Shown in pieces: positions 36,620 to 45,605 of a DNA stretch of 64,000 nucleotides. Origin of the DNA: Clostridium beijerinckii HUN142 (GTDB lineage: Bacteria > Bacillota > Clostridia > Clostridiales > Clostridiaceae); assembly GCF_000621745.1 (NCBI RefSeq), contig NZ_JHXK01000005.1, positions 186,001-250,000 of the forward strand, read 5' to 3'. The position numbers were made by a program, and so were the translations under genes. Below the pieces are notes generated by a model. That model was given only the letters and a program-made list of their open reading frames with translations. It made no database searches and was not told the DNA's origin. Each line of letters starts with the position of its first letter. The first letter of the stretch is position 1.

Positions 36620-37972
36620 CTATATTACCATCGCTGTTTTTACTTTGCTTAAAGCTTTTTCCTCTAGATTTAATACAGCTTTTCTTCCAATTGAATAATA
36701 ATCTATTTGTCTTCCTTTGACCTCTTTAACCTTATAACAATTTCTACCATCAAATATAATCGGAGTATACATAAGCTCTTCATATACACTTAGATCTAAA
36801 GATTTAATTTCATTCCATTCTGTAAATATAAATGCCATATCTGCATCCTTTAAAGTTTCTTCTGGAGTACTTACATATTTTATTTCACTCGGATATACTT
36901 TTTTGAAATTCTCAACTCCAACTGGATCATATGCAATTATTTCAGCACCTTCGTCTAATAACCTTCTTACATTTGGTATAGATGGAGCTTCTCTTAAATC
37001 GTCTGTTCCAGGCTTAAATGTTAATCCAAGTACAGCCACTTTTAATCCTCTTAAACTTCCAAATTTACTCTTAGCTTGTCTAAATAACTTATATTTTTGA
37101 TTTTCATTAACTTCAATTGTTGCTTTTATTGTTTTTAATTCATATCCATTATCATTTGCAAGCCAATGAAGTGCTTTTGTATCCTTAGGGAAACATGATC
37201 CACCATATCCGATTCCAGCATTTAAGAATTTATCACCTATTCTTGGATCAAAACTCATTCCTTTAGCAACATCTTCAATATCTGCTCCAACCATTTCGCA
37301 GAAGTTTGCTATTTCATTCATAAATGATATCTTAAGAGCTAAAAAGTCGTTTGATGCATATTTAACCATTTCTGCACTTCTTCTATTAGTAACAACAATC
37401 GGCTGATTATAACCTTCATAAACCTCTTTTAAGAGTTCTTCCGCATTTTTAGATTCAACTCCTATTACAATTCTCTTGGCATATAAAGTATCAACAACTG
37501 CAGTACCTTGTGCTAGAAATTCTGGATTTGAAGCTACTTCTATTTGAATATTATTTTTAACATTTTCCTTTAAAAACTCTTCAATCCTATCATTGGTTCC
37601 TATTGGTACTGTTGATTTAACTACTACCAAACAATCTCTTTCAGCATTGCCAGCAATTTGTCTACATACATTAAATACATAATCTAAGTTTGCTGATCCA
37701 TCTTCTCTTTCTGGAGTTCCAACCCCTATGAATATCAAATCCGCATCTTTATAAGCATTTTTATAATCTATTGTAAAATCTAATCTACCTTCATCATGAT
37801 TTCTTTTTAAAAGTTCATCTAACCCTGGTTCATATATTGGTGAAATTCCTTGCTTCATCATTTCAACTTTATTTTTATCTATATCAACGCAAGTTACATT
37901 ATGTCCAATTTCGGAAAGACATGCTCCTGTAACTAAACCTACGTATCCTGTTCCTGCTACTACTATTTTCAT
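36620..37972 (-). CDS. ugd: UDP-glucose 6-dehydrogenase
   Basis: This 450-aa enzyme oxidises UDP-glucose to UDP-glucuronate with NAD. It has the Rossmann motif GTGYVG (7-12), the segment NPEFLAQGTAV and the catalytic cysteine in GYGGSCFPKD (Cys260), then a C-terminal domain with GLTFKPGTDDLREAPS. ATG 37972 is chosen because GGAGG lies five bases before it; the upstream in-frame ATG would be inside the ribosome site. The presence of this gene predicts glucuronic acid (or a derivative) in the polymer. Confidence 0.95.
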   Translation of the reverse strand: MKIVVAGTGYVGLVTGACLSEIGHNVTCVDIDKNKVEMMKQGISPIYEPGLDELLKRNHDEGRLDFTIDYKNAYKDADLIFIGVGTPEREDGSANLDYVFNVCRQIAGNAERDCLVVVKSTVPIGTNDRIEEFLKENVKNNIQIEVASNPEFLAQGTAVVDTLYAKRIVIGVESKNAEELLKEVYEGYNQPIVVTNRRSAEMVKYASNDFLALKISFMNEIANFCEMVGADIEDVAKGMSFDPRIGDKFLNAGIGYGGSCFPKDTKALHWLANDNGYELKTIKATIEVNENQKYKLFRQAKSKFGSLRGLKVAVLGLTFKPGTDDLREAPSIPNVRRLLDEGAEIIAYDPVGVENFKKVYPSEIKYVSTPEETLKDADMAFIFTEWNEIKSLDLSVYEELMYTPIIFDGRNCYKVKEVKGRQIDYYSIGRKAVLNLEEKALSKVKTAMVI

Positions 37973-38129
37973 GCTTACCTCCATATATTCCTTTATTCTA
38001 ATTGACTAAATTTATTTATTCCCATATTACCCATAGCTTTAGGCACAATAGATTTAAACTCATTATTTTTTCTAATGTGCCTTATTAAGGCATAATCAAA
38101 AAAATAACACGTCCATATGCCAAAGTCAC

Positions 38130-38792
38130 TTATCTTGCATGCTTGTCTCCAAACAACACAAAGAATGTTTTAAATATCAACTTAATATCAACTAAAGTAT
38201 TTCTATCTCTTACGTACTTAATATCTAGTTTCATCCAATCCTCAAAATCAATATCATTTCTTCCCGATACCTGCCAATAACATGTTAGACCTGGTTTTAC
38301 TTTAAGCCTTGTCATCATCCAATTATCAAATTTCTCTACTTCTTTTGGAAGTGATGGTCTAGGTCCAACTAAACTCATATCACCTTTTAGAACATTAAAC
38401 AATTGTGGCAGTTCATCTATGCTTGTCTTTCTTATGAATTTACCTATTTTAGTTACTCTAGGATCATCCTTGATTTTAAACATAGGTCCGCTCATCTCAT
38501 TTTTATGACACAGCTTTTCTTTTAGCTCCTCTGCATTAATAACCATTGATCTAAACTTATACATTTTAAATACATTTCCATCCTTACCTATTCTCTCCTG
38601 AGAAAAAACTATAGATCCCCTGGATTCAAGTCTAATTAAAATTCCAACAATTAAAAATAATGGAGTCAAGATTATTAATCCAACTAATGAACAAAGTATA
38701 TCCATAGTCCTTTTAAAAAAGTAATATTCAACCCTGCGTTCTATACCTTCTCGAAAAATAAAATCTCCTTTATTAATCTTTACTTGTTGCAT
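38130..38792 (-). CDS. Short phosphoglycosyl transferase starting a lipid-linked repeat unit
   Basis: This 220-aa enzyme has one N-terminal re-entrant or membrane helix (about 33-53, TMDILCSLVGLIILTPLFLI) and the bacterial sugar transferase domain: FSQERIGKDGNVFKMYKFRSM, SIDELPQLFNVLKGDMSLVGPRP and KPGLTCYWQVSGR. It moves a sugar phosphate (probably glucose, galactose or a diamino sugar) onto undecaprenyl phosphate. It lacks the polytopic N-terminal half seen in the WcaJ-like protein of the same window. AGGTGG precedes the ATG. Confidence 0.92.
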   Translation of the reverse strand: MQQVKINKGDFIFREGIERRVEYYFFKRTMDILCSLVGLIILTPLFLIVGILIRLESRGSIVFSQERIGKDGNVFKMYKFRSMVINAEELKEKLCHKNEMSGPMFKIKDDPRVTKIGKFIRKTSIDELPQLFNVLKGDMSLVGPRPSLPKEVEKFDNWMMTRLKVKPGLTCYWQVSGRNDIDFEDWMKLDIKYVRDRNTLVDIKLIFKTFFVLFGDKHAR

Positions 38793-39136
38793 TTTATCAC
38801 CACCTCATAAGAATTAATTTTCAGCTAAATACTTTAGCCTTTTTAATTTATATTTACTTTGATAAATGACAACATTTTTTTATTTGTTGATTTAACTTTA
38901 TAGACTTTTATAGGTATTATATTTTATATTTCTGCATTTCTTACTACATATCTTACCTTGTATCTCTACTAAGATTCAACGCACAATAAACGCTATATTA
39001 AGCAATAAAAAGATTAATTGCTAATATAGCGTTTTATGACAAGTATTTAATTTATTTTCTTTTTTATGACAGCTATGAGATGGAAGAACATCCCCCTTGC
39101 CTCATTCATTATGCTCGAGTCACTTCAGAAACTTGA
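38793..39136. promoter_or_regulatory. Gap between the phosphatase and phosphoglycosyl transferase genes
   Basis: These 344 bases contain the hairpin at 38988-39034 and AT-rich sequence that probably holds the promoter of the next unit. The open frame at 39066-39335 on the plus strand is a shadow. Confidence 0.45.
38988..39034 (-). terminator. Hairpin after the cps regulatory trio
   Basis: AAACGCTATATTA... (from 38989) pairs with ...TAATATAGCGTTT (to 39033), extended by GCAAT/ATTGC with one bulge. The minus-strand tail (TTTATTGTG) is weakly T-rich. It separates wzz-kinase-phosphatase from the transferase gene, perhaps incompletely. Confidence 0.65.
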
Positions 39137-39919
39137 TTATTTTGATTTAGTCTTAAAAAATGAAAATATTGATTTCTTTATCTTAACTTTTTTTCCAACA
39201 AAATTTACAACCTCATTATTAATAAGCTTTTTAGAACTCTCTTCAAAGATATTTTCATTTATTGTTTCAGTATTATTATCATTTAATATGCAAATAGCTT
39301 TTCTGAGTCCAGTGATTCTATTGTCTATGTCATGAGCATCAGATCCTATAAAATTATATATATTATTTTCCAAAAATATATGTGCCGTCTTCCTAATGCT
39401 TTCCCCAAATCTACCTATTATACTTCCTGCATTCATTTGAAATAAATATCCTTGTTCAATAAACTCATTAATAAGTGAAGGATCTTCTCTAAATGGCTTA
39501 TATCTTTCTGGATGTGCTATTATAGGTGTGATATTTCTAACCTGAAGTTCATAAAGAATATCAAATATATTATCATCAAATTTATGCATTGAAAATTCAA
39601 CTAACATATATCTTGAATCATTTATTGTCCCTATTTTACCCTCCAAATAATTATTAATTATATTTTCATTAAAATAAACTTCCTGTCCACTATATACTTT
39701 TATATTTATACCTTCCTTACTTATAATTGAGTTAACTTCTTGTACCAGTAATTTAACTTCGCTAATAGTAGCTTCCCCGTACTCCAGCAGATAATGAGGT
39801 GTCGCAACTATTTCTCTTGTTCCATCTTTTTCTGCATTTCTTAGCATCTCTAAAGTCATTTCCATATTCTTAGATCCATCATCAATTCCAGGTAGTATAT
39901 GAGAATGAATATCTATCAT
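39137..39919 (-). CDS. cpsB: PHP-family tyrosine-protein phosphatase (CpsB/YwqE type)
   Basis: The 260-aa manganese-type phosphatase has the PHP motifs in order: MIDIHSHILPGIDDGS, VATPHYL, YSGQEVYF, IIAHPERY and FIGSDAHD. It removes phosphate from the tyrosine cluster of the partner kinase and so controls chain length and amount of polysaccharide. GAGGTGAG precedes the ATG. It is the third gene of the Wzz-kinase-phosphatase trio, the usual Firmicute arrangement. Confidence 0.93.
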   Translation of the reverse strand: MIDIHSHILPGIDDGSKNMEMTLEMLRNAEKDGTREIVATPHYLLEYGEATISEVKLLVQEVNSIISKEGINIKVYSGQEVYFNENIINNYLEGKIGTINDSRYMLVEFSMHKFDDNIFDILYELQVRNITPIIAHPERYKPFREDPSLINEFIEQGYLFQMNAGSIIGRFGESIRKTAHIFLENNIYNFIGSDAHDIDNRITGLRKAICILNDNNTETINENIFEESSKKLINNEVVNFVGKKVKIKKSIFSFFKTKSK

Positions 39920-40057
39920 AATCTCACCTCTTTAGTGTATAATTTATTTCTTAATTCTAGACCAGATATGATATTTTTACAACTGATAAATTTTATTATT
40001 TTAATTAGAATTTACATCTAATTTTCTTTCCTTATATTATAAACTAACATTTGTTCA

Positions 40058-40870
40058 CTACAAGTTATCTTTATCCTCATCATTTCCATAATAGTAATAA
40101 TATTTTCCTCTTGTATTCTCTACCGCATGTAATACTGTTCCTATTATATTAGCTCCTACTTTATCCAAAAGATTTTTTGCATCTATTACTACATCTCTTT
40201 TCGTTTCTCCCGCTCTTATAACCAAAATAGTCCCATCAACCTTTGTTGATAATATTTGTGCATCTGTAACTGCTTTAAGCGGTGCTGTATCTAAAACAAT
40301 TATATTAAATTCCACTTTTAATCTTTCTATTAAGTTACTCATAGCAGAAGATGACAACATTTCTGATGGGTTTGGTGGGATCTTCCCTGACGTTAAAAAA
40401 AAGAAATTATCATTTCTTTTTTGTACTGCTTCTTCAAGGACAGCTTTTCCAAGAAGAACTTCAGAAACTCCAATCAAATTTGAGACTTTAAAATTTTTAT
40501 GAACTGAAGGTTTTCTTAAATCACAATCTACTAATATCACTTTCTTTTCATTTTGAGCAAAAGATGCAGCAATATTTCCCGCAACTGTTGATTTTCCCTC
40601 CGCCATTTCTGCACTAGTAACAGCTATTGTTCTTATCTCCTTATCAAAGGAAGAATATTGTATGTTAGTTCTCAAGGTTCTATAAGCTTCTGCAACTATA
40701 GATTTTGGTTTATCTTCTACTATGAAGCCGGCGTGAATTCTATTATCAACCATTGGTCTTTCTACCTTATAACTTTTCATTCTATCTACTTTATAACTCC
40801 TCGCTTCTTCTAATTTGTATCGTTTCATTATTTCTAGTGTATAGCCTTTTATTTTCTCTAGTAATGACAT
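40058..40870 (-). CDS. cpsD: BY-type tyrosine kinase for capsule/exopolysaccharide control (CpsD/YwqD type)
   Basis: This 270-aa cytoplasmic kinase has Walker A SAEMAEGKST (86-95), Walker A' VILVDCDL (111-118) and Walker B IVLDTAP (191-197). Five consecutive tyrosines (257-261) near the C-terminus are the autophosphorylation cluster. It pairs with the membrane activator encoded just upstream. The first 45 residues are unusual: three similar short units, YKLEEAR, YKVDRMKS and YKVERPM, add extra tyrosines ahead of the normal kinase core. AAAGGTG precedes the ATG. Confidence 0.94.
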   Translation of the reverse strand: MSLLEKIKGYTLEIMKRYKLEEARSYKVDRMKSYKVERPMVDNRIHAGFIVEDKPKSIVAEAYRTLRTNIQYSSFDKEIRTIAVTSAEMAEGKSTVAGNIAASFAQNEKKVILVDCDLRKPSVHKNFKVSNLIGVSEVLLGKAVLEEAVQKRNDNFFFLTSGKIPPNPSEMLSSSAMSNLIERLKVEFNIIVLDTAPLKAVTDAQILSTKVDGTILVIRAGETKRDVVIDAKNLLDKVGANIIGTVLHAVENTRGKYYYYYGNDEDKDNL

Positions 40871-41056
40871 GATTTCACACCTTTCTAAAATAAAACTTAC
40901 TTGCTACATCAATGATCAGAAAGTACAACCTGCGTTTCTTACAAATAATTTATTAACATAAACTTCATTTTTTAAGAGTAGATGATTTATTTTAATCATC
41001 TAGCATTACTTGCTAAAAAATACGATTTCTATCTCCGCTTCTCCTGTCTATTTACA

Positions 41057-41749
41057 TCACTTACCTTCTTTAAATAAGTCAGGAATAACGCCTAGAACTG
41101 GTAGCCCTAAAATCTCCTCTATTTGTTCCCTAGTTTTAAAGGTATTATTTAAGAACTCTAGCAAGAAACTTGCTCCAGCGCTGCCTATCAAACCAATCAG
41201 AAGGCCCACTCCTATATACATCTTTTTATTTGGACTAACTGGCTTTTGTGGCACTTTAACACTTTCTATAACCTTTACGTTACCATTAGGTATAAACTCT
41301 CTAGAGGATCTTATAAACTCATTTGTAACTGAATCCACTACAGCTCCAGCTAACGCTTGGTTTGCACTCACGTAACTAATTTCCAATATTTGTGTGTCTG
41401 TTCTTGGCGTAACGGATAAATTGTCAAGAACATTTTCTGAATTTAAATTTATATCACTTGAATCTATCGCCCTTTGTACTAAATCATTGGTTTTTATTAT
41501 TTCTGCATAAGTCTTTATTAATTTTTGATACATCTGTACATCATTAGTGCTATAGTTTTGATCCTGCCCAGTTGTATTTTCTTTTCCTATAAATACCTTA
41601 GTATTTGCTGAATATTTAGGCGGAATTATAAAATAGCTTATAATTACGGCTAATAAGGTCGTTACCAATGTCACTAAGAGTATCATTCTCCATCTTTTTA
41701 TTATTGGATTTGCTATTTCATCAATTCTTATAATATCGTTATTCATCAC
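41057..41749 (-). CDS. cpsC: Wzz-type chain-length determinant and kinase activator (CpsC/YwqC type)
   Basis: The 230-aa membrane protein has two helices (about 20-41 and 176-197) flanking an extracytoplasmic domain and the conserved VPQKPVSPNKKMYIGVG before the second helix. It ends with a short cytoplasmic tail that would activate the kinase. A GTG (41749) and the next codon ATG (41746) are both possible starts after GGAGAAG. It heads the cps regulatory operon, just after a strong terminator. Confidence 0.92.
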   Translation of the reverse strand: MMNNDIIRIDEIANPIIKRWRMILLVTLVTTLLAVIISYFIIPPKYSANTKVFIGKENTTGQDQNYSTNDVQMYQKLIKTYAEIIKTNDLVQRAIDSSDINLNSENVLDNLSVTPRTDTQILEISYVSANQALAGAVVDSVTNEFIRSSREFIPNGNVKVIESVKVPQKPVSPNKKMYIGVGLLIGLIGSAGASFLLEFLNNTFKTREQIEEILGLPVLGVIPDLFKEGK

Positions 41750-41850
41750 TTAAACTTCTCCATCTACAATAAAATTTTTAATCGTCCTAAATATAATAAT
41801 TATATTTTTAGTAATTTCCTTATCTTTCATTCATATTTTTAAAATAAAAA

Positions 41851-41879
41851 AATTCTAACGGAAAATTTCCATTAGAATT
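41851..41879 (-). terminator. Terminator after the PTP-like phosphatase gene
   Basis: AATTCTAACGGAAA (41851-41864) pairs with TTTCCATTAGAATT (41866-41879) with one G-U-type mismatch; TTTTTTTATTTT follows on the minus strand. It separates this gene from the cps regulatory operon. Confidence 0.88.
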
Positions 41880-41898
41880 AACTTTATATACATTTGCC

Positions 41899-42864
41899 TT
41901 ATTGCTTTCCGCTATTCTTAGTCCACTGAGACCACGGTGTTTCATATCCATCTTGATTATCTTTGCAATATTTATAAAACATATTTAAAAACTCTACTCT
42001 TGATTTATCTTCATCTTTATTTTTTCCTTTTAGTAAATCTGACCCACCGATTAATTTTTGACGGTTCATTATATCTTTAAAACTTACATTTTTTGCATTG
42101 TGCATCATATCATACATTGACATAAATGTCGTAGTCCTACCTGCTCCTCCTCTACAATGGAAATGTATCCATGTATCCTGTGGTAAATTCTTAATTGATT
42201 CAATAAATAAATCTACCTGATCATCTGTAGGTTTCTCATGGTCTGTCACTGTAATTCTCAAGTAGCTCATGCCTAAACCTTTAGCCAATTCTTCCTCTGT
42301 TTCTACACTCTCAGGATTATCAATTGATTTTATTGTATTTATAGATTTTCCCTTTGGAAGTTCACCAAACTTAATATGCTTGTCCTTAGATATTTTATCT
42401 AAATTGCTGTTCTCATCAGATATAACTTGTTCTCTACTAATTCCCTTATTATACTTATTATTCTTTCCAAACCAACTTATACCCACACCATTTATAAATC
42501 CATGATCTTCTTGTCGCAAATCAATGTCTATGATAGACTTATCACCTATTTTTTCTTTTACCATCGCTAAACTTTTCTGCGAAAGTGCTCCACTACCAGA
42601 AATATTAAGATCACTCAATCCTGTCAAGTTAATATTTCTTGATTTTTCATCATCAATTTTATCCTTAGTAGTTCTAAAATTTTTGGGCAATACATCCTTA
42701 TTATCTGTATCTATTACGAGTTTCGTTTTGTTAGCTTGTACACTATCTGTCTTTTCCACTACTATTTTACTATTTTTATAATATTGATTTATACTATACA
42801 TAATAGCTACTCCTCCTATTATAACTAAAGCTCCTATTACATATGCAACTTTATTCCTCTTCAT
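41899..42864 (-). CDS. Membrane-anchored PTP-like phosphatase (cysteine phytase fold)
   Basis: This 321-aa protein has an N-terminal signal anchor (about 7-27) and an extracytoplasmic catalytic domain. The P-loop is HCRGGAGRT (236-244), matching the HCx5R signature with Cys237 and Arg243, and the likely general acid is Asp208 in VTDHEKP. The wording (DLRQEDHGFINGVGISWF, DTWIHFHCRGGAGRT) fits the PTP-like phytase family, which dephosphorylates inositol phosphates or phosphotyrosine. The gene is alone between terminators. Whether it is a secreted phytase or a signalling phosphatase cannot be decided from sequence. AAAAGGAG precedes the ATG. Confidence 0.87.
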   Translation of the reverse strand: MKRNKVAYVIGALVIIGGVAIMYSINQYYKNSKIVVEKTDSVQANKTKLVIDTDNKDVLPKNFRTTKDKIDDEKSRNINLTGLSDLNISGSGALSQKSLAMVKEKIGDKSIIDIDLRQEDHGFINGVGISWFGKNNKYNKGISREQVISDENSNLDKISKDKHIKFGELPKGKSINTIKSIDNPESVETEEELAKGLGMSYLRITVTDHEKPTDDQVDLFIESIKNLPQDTWIHFHCRGGAGRTTTFMSMYDMMHNAKNVSFKDIMNRQKLIGGSDLLKGKNKDEDKSRVEFLNMFYKYCKDNQDGYETPWSQWTKNSGKQ

Positions 42865-42954
42865 GAAATATCAGCACTCCTTTTAATGTTTAAGTATTTT
42901 TTCACTCATAAATCTTAAATGTTTTCTGATTTGCTAATGATTATAATAAAAAAG

Positions 42955-42989
42955 CACAATACTATTATCTAGTATAAAATAGTATTGTG
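42955..42989 (-). terminator. Second tandem terminator after the AI-2E family gene
   Basis: CACAATACTATT (42955-42966) pairs perfectly with AATAGTATTGTG (42978-42989). GCTTTTTTATT follows on the minus strand. Confidence 0.75.
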
Positions 42990-43039
42990 AAAATTATGTG
43001 ATTGTAAAATTATTAAAACCCTTTAGCTAATATAATAAA

Positions 43040-43072
43040 AGCTAGATTAAAACAAATAGTTTTAATCTAGCT
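43040..43072 (-). terminator. Terminator after the AI-2E family gene
   Basis: AGCTAGATTAAAAC (43040-43053) pairs perfectly with GTTTTAATCTAGCT (43059-43072) around a five-base loop. CTTTTATTATATT follows on the minus strand. Confidence 0.85.
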
Positions 43073-43106
43073 AAGATATTTCCCTATGAAATTTTTAAGA
43101 ATAAAT

Positions 43107-44198
43107 TTACTCATCAATACGTCTTCTCTTAAGTGCCACAAGCTTTCTATGCTTTCTATTTTTAGATCTTGGTTTAATATTTAATAAATCTAATACAAAC
43201 ATTAAAAGAGGCACTCCAAGTAATAATCCCCAAACCCCCATAAAATGCTCTGATACTAAAAGTGTAATAAACACAACAAAAACTGGCAATTCAGTTTTAT
43301 CTGCCATAAATCTAGGATTCAATACATAACTCTCAAGTGCATGTAAAACTGCAATAATTATAAGGATGTATAGAATCATTTTAAAACCGCCAACCGTATA
43401 TGCTATTATACTTAAAGGTATTAATGATGCAATAGTTCCTGCAACTGGAACTAAGCTAAATAAAAAAATCATAACTCCAAGACCTAAAACTTGTGGAAAT
43501 CCCAATGCGAAAAGAGAGATAATAGATAAAATGCTATTAACAAATGCAATAATTATTTGAGCCTGAATTACTTTTCCAAAAGAATTTAAAAAATTGATTC
43601 CAAAATCTTTTGTATACCTATATAATATAGCAATCTTACTATCTTGAAACTCTGAAAAAAATTCTTTAATTTTTTCTCTTTCAACCATAAAGAAAAGGCT
43701 TAGTATTAAAGACACAAAGATATTAAAGCTCCAGGTACCTATATTTGAAGCATATTTTAAAAATTGATCAAACTTCAGTAAATCGTTTATTTCAGAATTT
43801 CTAAAGAATGACATGAAATCAACCTTTCCAAAGTATGGTACAATGTACGTAGATAAAACTTCCCCACCAATATCTCTAAAATCAAATCTAGATATCTTCA
43901 TACCAATCTCTGTCAACTGTCTAATAATTATTGGTATATATCTGTAGCTGGCAAAGACAATAACAGAAGTCATGAATATGTATAAGAATAATGTTACTAT
44001 TATGGGCTTAACTTTTATAAACTTATCTAATCTTTTAGTAATTCCTACCTGTAAGCTATATGCAATATATGTAAAGAAAAATGTAAGTAAAAATAAATTA
44101 AGCATTGATCTTAATATATACATAAAAAATACAATAATAAGAAGAACACAAATTCTTCTAACTATATCTTTTTTAAATAGTTCCCTTAAGAAATTCAC
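43107..44198 (-). CDS. AI-2E family transporter (PF01594 type permease)
   Basis: The 363-aa membrane protein has about eight helices in the usual AI-2E arrangement: paired helices at the N-terminus, a soluble stretch (about 95-145), then IIAFVNSILSIISLFALGFPQVLGLGVMIFLFSLVPVAGTI and a final helix pair. The tail is strongly basic (KPRSKNRKHRKLVALKRRR). Family members export small molecules or exchange ions; the name does not prove autoinducer transport. The start is GTG at 44198 with AAGGGGGAA upstream. It is divergent from the NlpC/P60 gene. Confidence 0.88.
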   Translation of the reverse strand: MNFLRELFKKDIVRRICVLLIIVFFMYILRSMLNLFLLTFFFTYIAYSLQVGITKRLDKFIKVKPIIVTLFLYIFMTSVIVFASYRYIPIIIRQLTEIGMKISRFDFRDIGGEVLSTYIVPYFGKVDFMSFFRNSEINDLLKFDQFLKYASNIGTWSFNIFVSLILSLFFMVEREKIKEFFSEFQDSKIAILYRYTKDFGINFLNSFGKVIQAQIIIAFVNSILSIISLFALGFPQVLGLGVMIFLFSLVPVAGTIASLIPLSIIAYTVGGFKMILYILIIIAVLHALESYVLNPRFMADKTELPVFVVFITLLVSEHFMGVWGLLLGVPLLMFVLDLLNIKPRSKNRKHRKLVALKRRRIDE

Positions 44199-44463
44199 AT
44201 TTTATTCCCCCTTCTAGTAATTATTATATCCTATAAATCATATGCTTAAAACAAGAAATTCCAATAAACTTTTCTATATTAATAAATTCAAATGAAATAA
44301 TTACACTCTAGGATTAATTCTCTCAATATTTTAATAAATTCTTAATAAATTACAATTATTTTCTAAACTGTTTGTAGTATAATATAAGTTATTGGATAAT
44401 ATTAAATAATCTATTCTACTTTACAAAAACCATATCTAGAGAGTAGGCATAAAGGAGGATAAG

Positions 44464-45462
44464 ATGAAAAGAAATAATGGAATTGCGGCAATAGTGGCTT
44501 CAGTACTACTTATTACGTCGATGTGCAACTCAGTACCAGCATTTGCCGAACCTAATGATCTAACACTTGAACAAGCTGTACAAAACATACAAGAATACGA
44601 TAATGAAATTGAATATAACATGGGTAAGTTAAATCAATTAAAAGAACAAATTCTTGAAAAAGAAAATGATATAAAAGATAACCAAGTCAAGCTTGATTTA
44701 ACCCAAACACAATTTACCGAAAGAGAAAACCAATTATCTGAGCGATTAAAAGGTATCCAATTCAATGGAGGTTTCGAAGCTACACCATTACAATATTTAG
44801 ATGCTTTATTTTCTTCAGGGGATATTTTAGATGCACTAAAAAGAGTTTCTTTAATTTCTCAAATTTGTACAAGCGATAAGGATTTAATTTTAGAAACAAA
44901 AAAATCAGAAGACCAGCTTTTAGGCATTAAAAACACTATAGAAAAAGAAAATGAAGAATTGCAAACTGATAAAGATGATGTTGAAAAACAAATTAAGGAC
45001 TTAGAAGATAAAAAAGATACTCTTTTAAAATATGTACAAGATAATAACGCATTATTAACTGGGGATATAGGAATCACTATTCCTGTAACATTACCTTCTG
45101 ATATTACAGATCAGGCTAAAGGGGTTATAGAAGAAGCAGAAAAATATTTGAAAGTTCCATATTTGTGGGGAGGGGAATCTCCTGAAGGGTTTGATTGCTC
45201 TGGGCTTATGCAGTATGTCTTTAATTCTAAAGGGATAAATATACCAAGAACATCACAAGAACAGCAAAGTTTTGCCAAGCCTATTAGCATGGCAGAAATT
45301 AAGCCAGGGGATTTAGTCTTCAATAAAGTTTCAGATTCAACTCATGTAGGCATGTACATAGGATATGATATGTATATTCAAGCTCCTCATACTGGTGACG
45401 TTGTTAAGATAAGTAAATTAAGCACCTCAAATATGAAATATTTTGGTAGAGTTTTAAACTAA
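44464..45462 (+). CDS. Secreted NlpC/P60 peptidoglycan hydrolase with coiled-coil N-terminus (PcsB-like)
   Basis: The 332-aa protein has a signal peptide (cleavage after AFA, residue 28), a long coiled coil (about 33-195) and a C-terminal NlpC/P60 domain. That domain has catalytic Cys245 in FDCSGLMQYVF, His294 in STHVGMYIG and a third polar residue, His309, in APHTGD. It would cut peptide bonds in the wall, probably the D-Glu to diamino acid bond. The coiled coil may keep the enzyme inactive until it binds an FtsEX-like activator. AAAGGAGG precedes the ATG, and a TATAAT lies at 44378-44383 with a poor -35. A terminator follows. Confidence 0.93.
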   Translation: MKRNNGIAAIVASVLLITSMCNSVPAFAEPNDLTLEQAVQNIQEYDNEIEYNMGKLNQLKEQILEKENDIKDNQVKLDLTQTQFTERENQLSERLKGIQFNGGFEATPLQYLDALFSSGDILDALKRVSLISQICTSDKDLILETKKSEDQLLGIKNTIEKENEELQTDKDDVEKQIKDLEDKKDTLLKYVQDNNALLTGDIGITIPVTLPSDITDQAKGVIEEAEKYLKVPYLWGGESPEGFDCSGLMQYVFNSKGINIPRTSQEQQSFAKPISMAEIKPGDLVFNKVSDSTHVGMYIGYDMYIQAPHTGDVVKISKLSTSNMKYFGRVLN

Positions 45463-45562
45463 TATTAGCTTAAAACTCTAATAAGCCAAGGGCTCAACTA
45501 ATACTCGAATGTATAAAACTAATTGTAATATACAAAAAGCAATACACCGATCTATTATAAGC

Positions 45563-45605
45563 AAAGCAGCTAGTTGTATTAAAGAAACCAGCTGCTTTTT
45601 ATTTT
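45563..45605 (+). terminator. Terminator after the NlpC/P60 gene
   Basis: AAAGCAGCT (45563-45571) pairs with AGCTGCTTT (45590-45598), followed by TTATTTTTTT on the plus strand. Confidence 0.88.
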
